From contig NC_015276.1 in assembly GCF_000192865.1 (NCBI RefSeq), forward strand, positions 3,782,001 to 3,846,000: a stretch of 64,000 nucleotides of DNA. Reading direction: 5' to 3'. Every line of letters begins with the position of its first letter. Positions within the stretch are counted from its first letter, which is position 1. A program made the translations under genes and the position numbers. Shown here piece by piece: positions 26,109 to 34,699 of this stretch. The DNA is from Marinomonas mediterranea MMB-1 (GTDB lineage Bacteria; Pseudomonadota; Gammaproteobacteria; Pseudomonadales; Marinomonadaceae). The notes under the pieces are model-generated. The model searched no databases, had not been told where the DNA came from, and saw only the letters and a program-made list of their open reading frames with translations.

Positions 26109-28370
26109 TTAACTCGAACGAGAGCTATTTGCTAACTCGCCCATCAGCGCTCTCTGTGCACTGCGGTATTCGTCTTTACGAGGCTTAGATAATTGATAAG
26201 AGCCGTCACTTTGAAGTAACCAACTCTGAGTATTATCGTTTAAGTAATGCTCCAACTCTTTCTTAACACGTCGTGCTAGCTTGTAATCCTGAACAGGGAA
26301 GGCAACTTCAACCCGGTTATTTAGGTTTCGATCCATACCGTCCGCACTGGATAAGTACACCAATGGATTACGGTTGTTGTAGAAATAGTAGACCCGAGTA
26401 TGTTCGAGGAATCGACCAATAATACTGCGTACTCTGATATTTGAAGACACTCCCTTAATACCTGGGCGAAGCGTACAAATACCACGAACAATTAGGTCAA
26501 TTTTCACCCCCGCCTGAGAAGCTTTATAAAGTGCTCGAACCAAACGTTGCTCTGTTAATGAGTTTACTTTGATGATAATGCGAGAAGGCTCACCTTTGCG
26601 GGCATTCTCAGCTTCTGCTTCAACCATATCCAACAAACGGTCACGCAGCGTAAATGGCGCATGCAAAAGTTTTTTAACTTTTAGCTCTTTACTCATGCCC
26701 GTTAATTGCTGGAACACTCGATGCACGTCTTCACCGATCTCTTTATCACAGGTCAAGAAACTGTAATCGGTGTATAGCCTTGCATTGCCCGCGTGATAGT
26801 TCCCTGTTCCCAAGTGCACATATCGGACCAACTCAGAATTCTCACGACGAACGATCAAAATCATTTTAGCGTGTGTTTTATGACGCACAACACCATATAC
26901 AACAATGGCACCAGCGTCTTGAAGGCGACTCGCCAAAGCCAAGTTTTCAGCTTCGTCGAAACGTGCACGCAATTCAATAACGACGGTCACTTCTTTACCA
27001 TTTCGGGCTGCTTCTACCAAGGCATTGGCAATTGGCGAACGCGCTCCCGTTCGATACAAGGTCTGGCGTATCGCCACGACTTTAGGATCTTTCGCGGCTT
27101 CGCTTAACAGGTCTACAACAGGAGAGAAGCTTTCAAACGGGTGCATCAACAGATAATCCCGTTGCTTAACGGAATCAAAGATGCCGCCAGGCTTCGCCAA
27201 TTTATTTGGCAACCCAGGCGAAAATGGTTCGTAGGTCAGATCAGAGCGATCGACAAGATCCAATACCGCCATCAATCGGCTTAAGTTTACAGGGCCGTCA
27301 ATTCGATACATGTCTTGTTCAGTCAAATCGAACTGAGTCAATAACGATTCAACAATGTGAATTGGACAATTGTCTGCGATTTCCAAACGTACCGAGCTAC
27401 CGTAATGACGACTTTGAAGCTCAGTTCGAAGCGCACCGGCCAAATCGACGCCAATGTCATCGGAGTCCACTTCGAGGTCCGCATTACGAGTAAGACGGAA
27501 CTGGTAACAACCTTTTACCGTCATACCTGGAAAGAGCTGGTCTGCGTGCGCGTGGATAATAGACGACAAGAAAACCATATTGTCGCCGCTCTCACACACA
27601 TCATCAGGCAGTTTAACCAATCGAGGAAGAGAGCTCGGTGCAGGCACAATAGCCAAACCGTTTTCACGTCCGAATGCATCGCGACCTTCTAGCTCAACAA
27701 CAAAGTTAAACGTTTTGTTTGCAAGACGTGGGAAAGGGTGAGCAGGATCCAACGCAACGGGGCTGATGATAGGCAGAACGTTGTCTCGAAAATACCGTTT
27801 TACCCAAGCGGCTTGCTTGTCATTCCATTCTGAGCGGCGAATAAAGTTAATATTCTCTTCCGCCATCTTTGGAAAGATAATGTCGTTTAAAATTCGATAC
27901 TGTCGACGAACAAGCTTATGAGCTTGTTCGGAAATAAGTCCTAATACTTTTTTAGGATGCATGCCATCAGGGCCAGTTGTCTCACGACTGTATTCTAGTT
28001 GGCTCTTCAAGCCTGCAACCCTGATTTCGAAAAACTCATCCATGTTTGAGCTAAAAATACACAAGAACATCAAACGGTTTAAGATAGGATGGTTTTCGTC
28101 CATCGCCTGTTCGAGTACACGCGCATTGAACTGTAAGTGGCTAAGTTCACGGTTGAAATAAAGTTCGGGATCAGAAAGGTTAATTTCTTCTGGCAATCGC
28201 TTTTCAATCGATACTTGGCTTGGATCTAGCGGTTGCTCTGGGATCGGTTCAAGTACAATATCTTCTACAACATCTGACTCTTTTACCGATTCCTTTTGAT
28301 TAGATTCACTCGTCTCAAATGGCGACTGAACCACCTTTTTTTCAACTTCTGCCACAGACTGATCAGACAT
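26109..28370 (-). CDS. ppk1: Polyphosphate kinase 1
   Basis: A 753-residue enzyme that polymerises the ATP gamma-phosphate into polyphosphate. The N-domain starts at PELYFNRELSHLQFNARVLEQA; ending at about residue 65, the preceding tail is acidic, Ser/Glu/Val-rich and not part of the conserved fold, so the protein is longer than E. coli Ppk (688). The PLD-like C-domains contain the phosphohistidine motif YGVVRHKTHAKMILI, KVVAIRQTLYRTGARSPIANAL-type sequence and LSSADGMDRNLNNRVE. The ATG at 28370 is the only long-range start before the acidic tail. It lies downstream of hemB on the same strand, separated by two hairpins. Confidence 0.95.
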   Translation of the reverse strand: MSDQSVAEVEKKVVQSPFETSESNQKESVKESDVVEDIVLEPIPEQPLDPSQVSIEKRLPEEINLSDPELYFNRELSHLQFNARVLEQAMDENHPILNRLMFLCIFSSNMDEFFEIRVAGLKSQLEYSRETTGPDGMHPKKVLGLISEQAHKLVRRQYRILNDIIFPKMAEENINFIRRSEWNDKQAAWVKRYFRDNVLPIISPVALDPAHPFPRLANKTFNFVVELEGRDAFGRENGLAIVPAPSSLPRLVKLPDDVCESGDNMVFLSSIIHAHADQLFPGMTVKGCYQFRLTRNADLEVDSDDIGVDLAGALRTELQSRHYGSSVRLEIADNCPIHIVESLLTQFDLTEQDMYRIDGPVNLSRLMAVLDLVDRSDLTYEPFSPGLPNKLAKPGGIFDSVKQRDYLLMHPFESFSPVVDLLSEAAKDPKVVAIRQTLYRTGARSPIANALVEAARNGKEVTVVIELRARFDEAENLALASRLQDAGAIVVYGVVRHKTHAKMILIVRRENSELVRYVHLGTGNYHAGNARLYTDYSFLTCDKEIGEDVHRVFQQLTGMSKELKVKKLLHAPFTLRDRLLDMVEAEAENARKGEPSRIIIKVNSLTEQRLVRALYKASQAGVKIDLIVRGICTLRPGIKGVSSNIRVRSIIGRFLEHTRVYYFYNNRNPLVYLSSADGMDRNLNNRVEVAFPVQDYKLARRVKKELEHYLNDNTQSWLLQSDGSYQLSKPRKDEYRSAQRALMGELANSSRSS

Positions 28371-28400
28371 GCGCTCTATTACTCCAGTATTTTAATCATC

Positions 28401-28424
28401 GTGGAGACTAAATTCCGTCTCCAC
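28401..28424. promoter_or_regulatory. Perfect hairpin in the ppk1 leader
   Basis: GTGGAGAC (28401-28408) and GTCTCCAC (28417-28424) are perfectly complementary around an 8-nt loop, 31 nt upstream of the ppk1 start. There is no T-run, so a leader hairpin or operator is more likely than a terminator. Confidence 0.4.
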
Positions 28425-28470
28425 TACAAACTACAACAACACTCATTACAGTGCCATTGTATTTTTATTT

Positions 28471-28490
28471 AAACCGCCCTAGGCGGCTTC
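28471..28490 (-). terminator. Probable terminator of hemB
   Basis: On the minus strand GAAGCCGCC, loop TAG, GGCGGTTT runs into TTTAAATAAAAA, giving a GC-rich stem with a weak T-tract about 40 nt after the hemB stop. Confidence 0.5.
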
Positions 28491-28530
28491 AAAATAGGAT
28501 ATTTAAGGCTGCATTTAAAAAGAGTACAGC

Positions 28531-29523
28531 CTATTTACTCAACAACAATCTTGCTGCGTCTTTCGCAAAGTACGTTAATATGCCATCTGCGCCAGCGCGT
28601 TTAAACGCTAATAAAGATTCCATCATGACCGAATCTTTGTCCAACCATCCGTTATCAAATGCCGCCATCTGCATCGCATATTCACCACTTACTTGATAAG
28701 CGAAAGTCGGCACGCCAAGTTCATGTTTAACTCGACGGACCACATCTAAATAAGGCATTCCAGGTTTGACCATCACCATGTCCGCCCCCTCTTCAAGATC
28801 TAACATCACCTCTCGAATGGCTTCGTCCGTATTTGCGAAGTCCATCTGGTAGTTAAACTTATTGCCTTTACCTAAGTTACCACTTGATCCTACCGCGTCT
28901 CTAAACGGGCCATAATATGCGGAAGCATATTTCGCAGAATACGCCATGATACGCGTATGTATATAACCTTCTGCTTCTAACGCTTCTCGAATAGCACCAA
29001 TTCGACCATCCATCATGTCAGATGGCGCGACAACCTGAGCGCCCGCTTCAGCATGAGACAACGCTTGTTTGACCAACACATCGACGGTGACGTCGTTAAC
29101 AACATAGCCAGTTTCATCAATGATGCCATCCTGCCCATGCGTCGTGAACGGGTCTAATGCAACATCGGTCATTATGCCTAAGTCAGGGCATGCTTCGCGT
29201 ACGGCTTTCACCGCTCGTTGAGCCAAACCATTTGGGTTGTACGCTTCTTCTGCCAAAAGCGACTTTTTGTCACCTTCTACAACAGGGAAGAGCGCCAACA
29301 TAGGAACACCTAGCTCAACCAATTCTTTTGCTTCTTCAACAAGAAGGTCAATTGATACGCGCTCGATGCCCGGCATAGACGGCACAACCTGACGCTGATT
29401 TTCGCCCTCTATAACAAACATTGGATAAATCAAATCATCGCTACTTAACCTGTGTTCACGCATCAATCTACGAGAAAACTCATCTTTACGCATACGACGC
29501 ATTCGGTTTAGTAAAAAGGCCAT
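28531..29523 (-). CDS. hemB: Delta-aminolevulinic acid dehydratase (porphobilinogen synthase)
   Basis: A 330-residue tetrapyrrole enzyme condensing two 5-aminolevulinates to porphobilinogen. The active-site lysines sit in RIMAYSAKYASAYYGP and MVMVKPGMPYLD. The metal-site segment reads DVALDPFTTHGQDG: the three Cys of the zinc-type enzyme are replaced by Ala/Asp, placing it in the magnesium/potassium-type group typical of pseudomonads. The ATG at 29523 has AGGAG six nt upstream. The gene is followed by a hairpin and then ppk1. Confidence 0.96.
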   Translation of the reverse strand: MAFLLNRMRRMRKDEFSRRLMREHRLSSDDLIYPMFVIEGENQRQVVPSMPGIERVSIDLLVEEAKELVELGVPMLALFPVVEGDKKSLLAEEAYNPNGLAQRAVKAVREACPDLGIMTDVALDPFTTHGQDGIIDETGYVVNDVTVDVLVKQALSHAEAGAQVVAPSDMMDGRIGAIREALEAEGYIHTRIMAYSAKYASAYYGPFRDAVGSSGNLGKGNKFNYQMDFANTDEAIREVMLDLEEGADMVMVKPGMPYLDVVRRVKHELGVPTFAYQVSGEYAMQMAAFDNGWLDKDSVMMESLLAFKRAGADGILTYFAKDAARLLLSK

Positions 29524-29630
29524 CCAGCACTCCTATTATCGTGGGCTAAACTATAAACTTTTTATGACAATGTCGTGACAAAGTGACGTCATATTCACTT
29601 TATCGAATAAACAAACAAATAAAACACGTA

Positions 29631-31556
29631 TTACAACTCGGATTCCGCTTCTTCCAACGCTTCTTGAGCAATAAACCAAGCTTCTTCATGCTCTTCTAAC
29701 GTTTTTTTCCAAGTTGCCTCTTCAGCCAAAAGCACCTGTAAGGTGTCTTTGTTTTGCGCTTCATACAAAGTGCTATCCGCCATTTTTTCAGCAATACCAT
29801 CAAGCTGCTGTTGGGCGTTTTGCAGCCCTTTCTCATGCTTTTCTAGTGCCTTTTTCAGCGGTCGTAACTGTTCGCGCTTCTCAGCTGCTCGACGTCGCTC
29901 TTCTTTCTTGTCGACCTTTTCAACAACTTGGCCTGTCGCGAGGTCTGCTGAGTCACTTTGTTTGCTCGCTTGCTGACGCGCCTGCAACCAATCATGGTAT
30001 GACTTGAGGTCACCATCGAATCCAACCACTTGATGATCGGCAACCAAATAAAACTCATCAACGGTACTGTTCAATAAATGTCGATCATGCGATACCACTA
30101 AAATCGCACCTTCAAACTCCTGCAGCGCTTCAGTTAAAGCATGGCGCATTTCAATGTCTAAATGGTTCGTCGGCTCATCGAGCACCAATAAATTAGGTTT
30201 TTGCCAAGCGATAAGAGATAACGCCAAGCGCGCCTTTTCGCCACCAGAAAAGCCTTTTACAGGTCTCAGCGCATCGTCTCCAGTAAAACCAAAGCCCCCT
30301 AAATATTTTCTTACATCTGACTCTAACGCCTTCGGCGAGATACGTTGTATATGAAGAACAGGGGATGCTTCTAAATCCAAAGCGCTGAGTTGATGCTGAG
30401 AAAAGTACCCAACTTTCGTATTTTCACCGTATATTCGTTCACCATCTAACAGATCCAGCTCACCCACTAACGTTTTTATTAACGTGGATTTACCTGCCCC
30501 GTTAGGGCCCAACAAACCAATTCGCTGCTCATTTCGGATGGAGAACGCTGTCTGTGCTAACTGTACTTTTTTCTCACCAGATTCCAGAACATAACCCAAA
30601 TCCGCCTGTATCAGATTAACAAGCTGGTCCGATGTTTTATCTGCAAAAGGGATAGAGAACTGAAACTGGGAATCGACATGAGCCGGCCCAATCGTTTCCA
30701 TTTTCTCCAACATTTTAAGGCGACTTTGTGCCTGTTTCGCTTTGTTCGCTTTATAGCGAAAACGATCGACATATTTCTGTAGATGAGCACGCTTTGTTTG
30801 TTGCGCTTCATGCGTTGCTTGCTGTTGTGCAAGGTGCTCCGCTCTTTGACGTTCGTAGGCCGAATAATGTCCCGTATAAAGCGTTAGTTTTTTCTGAAAC
30901 AAATGAACAATGTGCGAACAAATTCCATCAAGAAAATCTCGGTCATGCGAGATTAAAAATAACGTGCCGGGGTAAGCTCGCAACCATGATTCCAACCACA
31001 TCACGGCATCTAAATCCAAATGGTTCGTCGGCTCATCAAGTAACAAAATATCGGACGGAGACATTAAGGCTTGCGCAAGGTTTAAGCGAATACGCCACCC
31101 ACCAGAAAAATCAGCAACTGGCCTGTCCATGTCAGACATTTTAAAGCCCAAACCTTGTAGCAACATTTCGCCTCGTGATTTTGCTGTATAGCCTTGTGCA
31201 TTTTCATATTCACTGAGCCAATGGGCGTGTGCGTGATCGTCTCCATTGGTTTGGCTTTTCTCAATATGCGCTTCAATTTCTCTTAAACGGTCATCGCCAT
31301 CCAAGCAATAATCCAATGCGCTTCGATGAGTTTCTTCCACTTCTTGCGCCATAAAAGCAATTCGACGCTGCCCGGGAAGCAAAACTTCGCCAGTATCTGC
31401 GGATAGCTCTCCTCTAACTAAAGCAAATAAGGACGATTTACCCGCGCCATTTGCGCCTATTAAACCAACTCGCTGCCCTTCAAAAAGGGTCATGTCAGCG
31501 TTTTCGAGTAGAAATTGAGTTCCGCGCTGCAAACTCACTTGAGAAAATTGAATCAT
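29631..31556 (-). CDS. yheS: ABC-F ATPase, YheS type
   Basis: A 641-residue soluble ABC-F protein with two fused ATP-binding domains, expected to act on the ribosome as a translation factor rather than in transport. Walker A motifs are GLIGANGAGKSSLFAL (about residue 33) and GLLGPNGAGKSTLIKTL (about 345); signature motifs VADFSGGWRIRL and VKGFSGGEKARLALSL; both Walker B motifs are followed by EPTNHLD. The inter-domain linker (about 240-300) is basic and helical, and a charged coiled-coil C-terminal tail starts around 545. The length and N-terminus (MIQFSQVSLQRGTQFLLENA) match E. coli YheS more closely than Uup. Confidence 0.9.
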   Translation of the reverse strand: MIQFSQVSLQRGTQFLLENADMTLFEGQRVGLIGANGAGKSSLFALVRGELSADTGEVLLPGQRRIAFMAQEVEETHRSALDYCLDGDDRLREIEAHIEKSQTNGDDHAHAHWLSEYENAQGYTAKSRGEMLLQGLGFKMSDMDRPVADFSGGWRIRLNLAQALMSPSDILLLDEPTNHLDLDAVMWLESWLRAYPGTLFLISHDRDFLDGICSHIVHLFQKKLTLYTGHYSAYERQRAEHLAQQQATHEAQQTKRAHLQKYVDRFRYKANKAKQAQSRLKMLEKMETIGPAHVDSQFQFSIPFADKTSDQLVNLIQADLGYVLESGEKKVQLAQTAFSIRNEQRIGLLGPNGAGKSTLIKTLVGELDLLDGERIYGENTKVGYFSQHQLSALDLEASPVLHIQRISPKALESDVRKYLGGFGFTGDDALRPVKGFSGGEKARLALSLIAWQKPNLLVLDEPTNHLDIEMRHALTEALQEFEGAILVVSHDRHLLNSTVDEFYLVADHQVVGFDGDLKSYHDWLQARQQASKQSDSADLATGQVVEKVDKKEERRRAAEKREQLRPLKKALEKHEKGLQNAQQQLDGIAEKMADSTLYEAQNKDTLQVLLAEEATWKKTLEEHEEAWFIAQEALEEAESEL

Positions 31557-31854
31557 ACAAACCTAATGTAATTCTAATAAGAAAACGTCATCGTGATTTG
31601 GATCAATCATCGAGACCGTCAAGCATTTTAGAGCGCTGACCTAATAAACTAAAGACGTATTATCAAGAAACACCCTGTCTCCTCTTAATTTGCACCACAT
31701 AAACTAGAACTGACGTCCTGCAACGCGTAAAATGCGCGCATAGTTTAATAATAAAGTTAGGGACGCTGCGAATCGCTCCACTGATTTCAGTGTTTAATTC
31801 CATTCGCAGTATTTCTAACCACTTCGTTCGTGAAGCCCACGAAAGGTGAAATCT

Positions 31855-32724
31855 GTGACCAACATAAATGAAATTCAACGCTTCTCTTTCGACAACACAA
31901 ATGTTCGAGGAGCGCGCGTTCTTCTAAACGAAGCGTATCAAAATATTATCAGTCGAAAGGACTACCCAAAGCCAATTGAAAGCTTACTGGGTGAATTTGT
32001 GGCTGCAATCTCATTGCTGAGAGACATTGTTAAAATTGACGGTGTTCTATCCTTGCAATGTAAAGGCAATGGATTTCTCCAAACACTCATGACCGAATGT
32101 GATGAAAACCAGAATTTACGCGGTATAGCACAATGGGATGAGAACCAAAAAGTTCCTGAGCAACTGTCATTAAAAGAGCTGCTTGAAGGTGGCTACCTCA
32201 TCATTACCATCTCACCAAAGAAAGGCCAACGCTACCAAGGCATTGTTGAAGTGGTTGGAGATACATTAGCAGAGTGTCTTGAGCAGTACTTCTACCAATC
32301 AGAACAGCTTCCCAGCCGAGTTTGGTTAGCGGCAAACGATACACAATGCGGCGGTCTATTCTTGCAACGCCTTCCAGCAGAACAAGCGAAAGAAGGCGAC
32401 GAGGATGCTTGGGGCCGCTTTACGCACTTGGCCTCAACGGTAACCAATGAAGAACTTTTAGAGTTATCAACTGTGGATCTACTACACCGTCTCTATCACG
32501 AAGAAGATGTCCGCTTATACGACGCTAAAGCAATGCAATTTGGCTGCTCATGCTCACGACAGCGCACTCGCGACGCCGTTGCATCACTGGGCGCTGAAGA
32601 AGTTCGTCAAATTTTGAGTGAACAAGGAAAAATCAGCGCAGACTGCCAATTTTGCGCCGAACTTTATGTCTTCACAAAAGACGACCTTGCAGACCTTTTG
32701 GGTGACTTAAAGCAAACCCACTAA
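31855..32724 (+). CDS. hslO: Redox-regulated chaperonin Hsp33
   Basis: A 289-residue holdase chaperone activated by oxidation. The zinc-binding C-terminal redox switch is complete: FGCSCSRQRT then CQFCAELY, giving the CxC...CxxC pattern. The N-terminal substrate-binding fold contains AAISLLRDIVKIDGVLSLQ and GGLFLQRLPAEQ. Two in-frame GTG codons are possible; the one at 31855 is chosen because AAAGG lies eight nt before it, while the GTG at 31846 overlaps that site. Divergent from yheS. A strong terminator follows. Confidence 0.94.
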   Translation: MTNINEIQRFSFDNTNVRGARVLLNEAYQNIISRKDYPKPIESLLGEFVAAISLLRDIVKIDGVLSLQCKGNGFLQTLMTECDENQNLRGIAQWDENQKVPEQLSLKELLEGGYLIITISPKKGQRYQGIVEVVGDTLAECLEQYFYQSEQLPSRVWLAANDTQCGGLFLQRLPAEQAKEGDEDAWGRFTHLASTVTNEELLELSTVDLLHRLYHEEDVRLYDAKAMQFGCSCSRQRTRDAVASLGAEEVRQILSEQGKISADCQFCAELYVFTKDDLADLLGDLKQTH

Positions 32725-32786
32725 ACAGGTTACTCACTTCCATTAATGAGAAATCAAAAAATGGGCGCCAGAAAATAGAAACAATA

Positions 32787-32823
32787 AAAAAACCGGAATG
32801 ATATTTATCATTCCGGTTTTTTT
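32787..32823. terminator. Bidirectional terminator between hslO and engB
   Basis: AAAAAACCGGAATGAT pairs with ATCATTCCGGTTTTTTT around ATTT; T-runs on both strands suit the convergent hslO and engB genes. Confidence 0.9.
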
Positions 32824-32909
32824 ATAAGCATTACGTGCTTGTAATCTCAATCTCTTGAGCACCACGTCTATAAATGGATACTTTATAGACGCTTTCTCTT
32901 CTTAAGCTT

Positions 32910-33548
32910 TTAAGCAGATGCCTTCTTATCTGCAGGCGGTTCCAACATCAGCCATTCAGCAAGCTTAAGTCGCAACGTATCGACACCGTCGTTTTTAAGC
33001 GCTGAGAAGTTTTGCACGCTACCGATCACCTCGTTTTCTTTCATGTATTTTTTAACTTGCAACGCAGCCGATTTTGCCGGGCCACGCTTAAGTTTATCGG
33101 ACTTAGTCAGCAATACATGAACTTGCACTTTATTCGACTTTGCCCAATCCAACATCATAACATCGAACTCTTTTAACGGATGGCGTACATCCATTACCAA
33201 TACAACCCCAACGAGAGATCGACGGTTCATGAGGTAATCTTGCATGTGCTTTTGCCAATTGATCTTCATTGCAACAGGCACTTTTGCAAATCCATAGCCT
33301 GGCAAGTCAATAAGGCGTCGATCTTCGACATTCATCCCAAAACAGTTAATTAACTGTGTTCGACCTGGCGTCTTCGACGTTCGAGCAAGTTTACGTTGAT
33401 TGGTCAAGGTATTTAAAGCCGTCGATTTACCGGCGTTGGAACGACCCGCAAACGCCACTTCCAAGCCTTGATCAACGGGGCATTGTGATAACTTTTCAGC
33501 ACTCTTAATGAAATGCGCGGACTGGAAAACAGAGTCAAAAGGGGTCAT
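32910..33548 (-). CDS. engB: Ribosome-biogenesis GTPase EngB (YihA/YsxC)
   Basis: A 212-residue TRAFAC-class GTPase needed for large-subunit assembly. All G motifs are visible: G1 AFAGRSNAGKSTALNTL near residues 32-48, G2 TPGRTQLINCF, G3 DLPGYGFAKV, G4 LTKSDKL and G5 FSALKNDG. The ATG at 33548 lacks a strong Shine-Dalgarno sequence. Convergent with hslO. In Pseudomonas engB is followed by a cytochrome c4 gene and dsbA; here dsbA is nearby and divergent but the cytochrome gene is absent. Confidence 0.95.
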   Translation of the reverse strand: MTPFDSVFQSAHFIKSAEKLSQCPVDQGLEVAFAGRSNAGKSTALNTLTNQRKLARTSKTPGRTQLINCFGMNVEDRRLIDLPGYGFAKVPVAMKINWQKHMQDYLMNRRSLVGVVLVMDVRHPLKEFDVMMLDWAKSNKVQVHVLLTKSDKLKRGPAKSAALQVKKYMKENEVIGSVQNFSALKNDGVDTLRLKLAEWLMLEPPADKKASA

Positions 33549-34059
33549 AGAATATAGTTCAGTAGAATGAGTCTTAAATAAAGGTTTCGTCGCTCCACAA
33601 TGCTCTAAAATAATCCGTTAATTAGGGACACATGGGCTCAAGAAGCGGATTATAACAAATCCACTCGATTATGGGTGAAAATATCGCCTAAACGTCATCT
33701 CAAGAAAGTAAGACGACACACTGATAGGCTCAGTCCGGTAAAAATTACACAAGCAATTGGGATTTAAATAAAGGATAATAAAACACGTGTTGCCATAATG
33801 ACTTTACTAGCCGTTACAAAACACCCCATATATAGTTACTTAATTGTTAGCGATCTTAAGGTATTTTTGCCCTATTATTGGTCGAGGAAACTCCTATAAC
33901 TGATTAGTAGTTTCCTTAAAAAATATCTCTTGATCGAACTTTTTTCGGGTAAAGGACTCATAGATATCAAGCTATTAGAAAGTGTTCTCTATTAATCGAC
34001 TTCACTTTTTTACAAGCTATTTTGCCCCCTTTAACCCCTTCTTTAAATGGAGATTAAAA
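33549..34059. other. engB-dsbA divergent intergenic region
   Basis: 511 nt without a supportable gene. A hairpin, AGGAAACT (33885-33892) and AGTTTCCT (33909-33916), lies about 145 nt before dsbA but has no T-run after it on the plus strand. An open frame fused upstream of dsbA (from 33982) has no signal and is untranslated leader. No cytochrome c CXXCH motif and no tRNA are present. Confidence 0.45.
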
Positions 34060-34677
34060 ATGAAAAAGCTGATCTCAGCCTTGTTGTTTTCATTCTTGTT
34101 ACCTTTAGCTGCATTCGCTCAAGAATATTCAAACGGTAACGGTTACACTGAAATAAAGAACCCTGTTCGTACTCAAAACCCGGACAAAATCGAAGTAGTC
34201 GAAATCTTCTGGTACGGCTGCCCGCATTGCTACCGCCTAGAGCCTTTTACTCAGGCTTGGATGAAAAATGTGCCAAAAGACGTGGATTTTAAATTTATCC
34301 CCGCTGTATTCGGAAGAGGTTGGCTAGCTCATGCAAAAGCGTTCTATATTGCGGATATACTAGGCATTGAGCACAAAATACATTCAGATCTATTTAACGC
34401 GATTCATCAGGACCGTCGTCGTTTAAACAACGAAGATGATCTAGCTGAGTTTTTCGCTGATTACGGTGTGAGCGAAGATGAATTTAAGAAACAATACGAC
34501 TCGTTTGCAGTAAATAGCCGTCTGAATCAAGGTAAAGCAAAAGTTCGAGGCTATGGCGCTCGCGGTGTACCCGGCTTAGTTGTTAACGGTAAGTACCTCG
34601 TTACAGCAGAAACCGCAGGTGGTAACAACAACATATACAAAGTTGTTGATTACTTGATTGAGAAAGAACGCAAATAA
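34060..34677 (+). CDS. dsbA: Thiol:disulfide interchange protein DsbA
   Basis: A 205-residue periplasmic oxidase that introduces disulfides into exported proteins. The signal peptide (MKKLISALLFSFLLPLAAFA) is followed by the thioredoxin fold with an inserted helical domain. The active site reads FWYGCPHCYRLEP, with CPHC at residues 54-57, and the cis-Pro loop is ARGVPGLVVNGKY. The open frame runs upstream to 33982, but the ATG at 34060 is preceded by GGAGATTAAAA and begins the signal peptide, so it is chosen. The GGDEF gene follows after 22 nt in the same direction. Confidence 0.95.
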   Translation: MKKLISALLFSFLLPLAAFAQEYSNGNGYTEIKNPVRTQNPDKIEVVEIFWYGCPHCYRLEPFTQAWMKNVPKDVDFKFIPAVFGRGWLAHAKAFYIADILGIEHKIHSDLFNAIHQDRRRLNNEDDLAEFFADYGVSEDEFKKQYDSFAVNSRLNQGKAKVRGYGARGVPGLVVNGKYLVTAETAGGNNNIYKVVDYLIEKERK

Positions 34678-34699
34678 CCCTAGCAAGGTAGGAATCAAA

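Noticed and set aside
26109..26310. Frameshift or fusion at the end of ppk1
   Set aside because: The C-terminal residues continue the family pattern to the stop codon; only the N-terminal tail is unusual.
33549..34059. ErsA/Spot 42-like small RNA next to engB
   Set aside because: Those RNAs lie between polA and engB; polA is not here and no matching hairpin-plus-terminator was seen.
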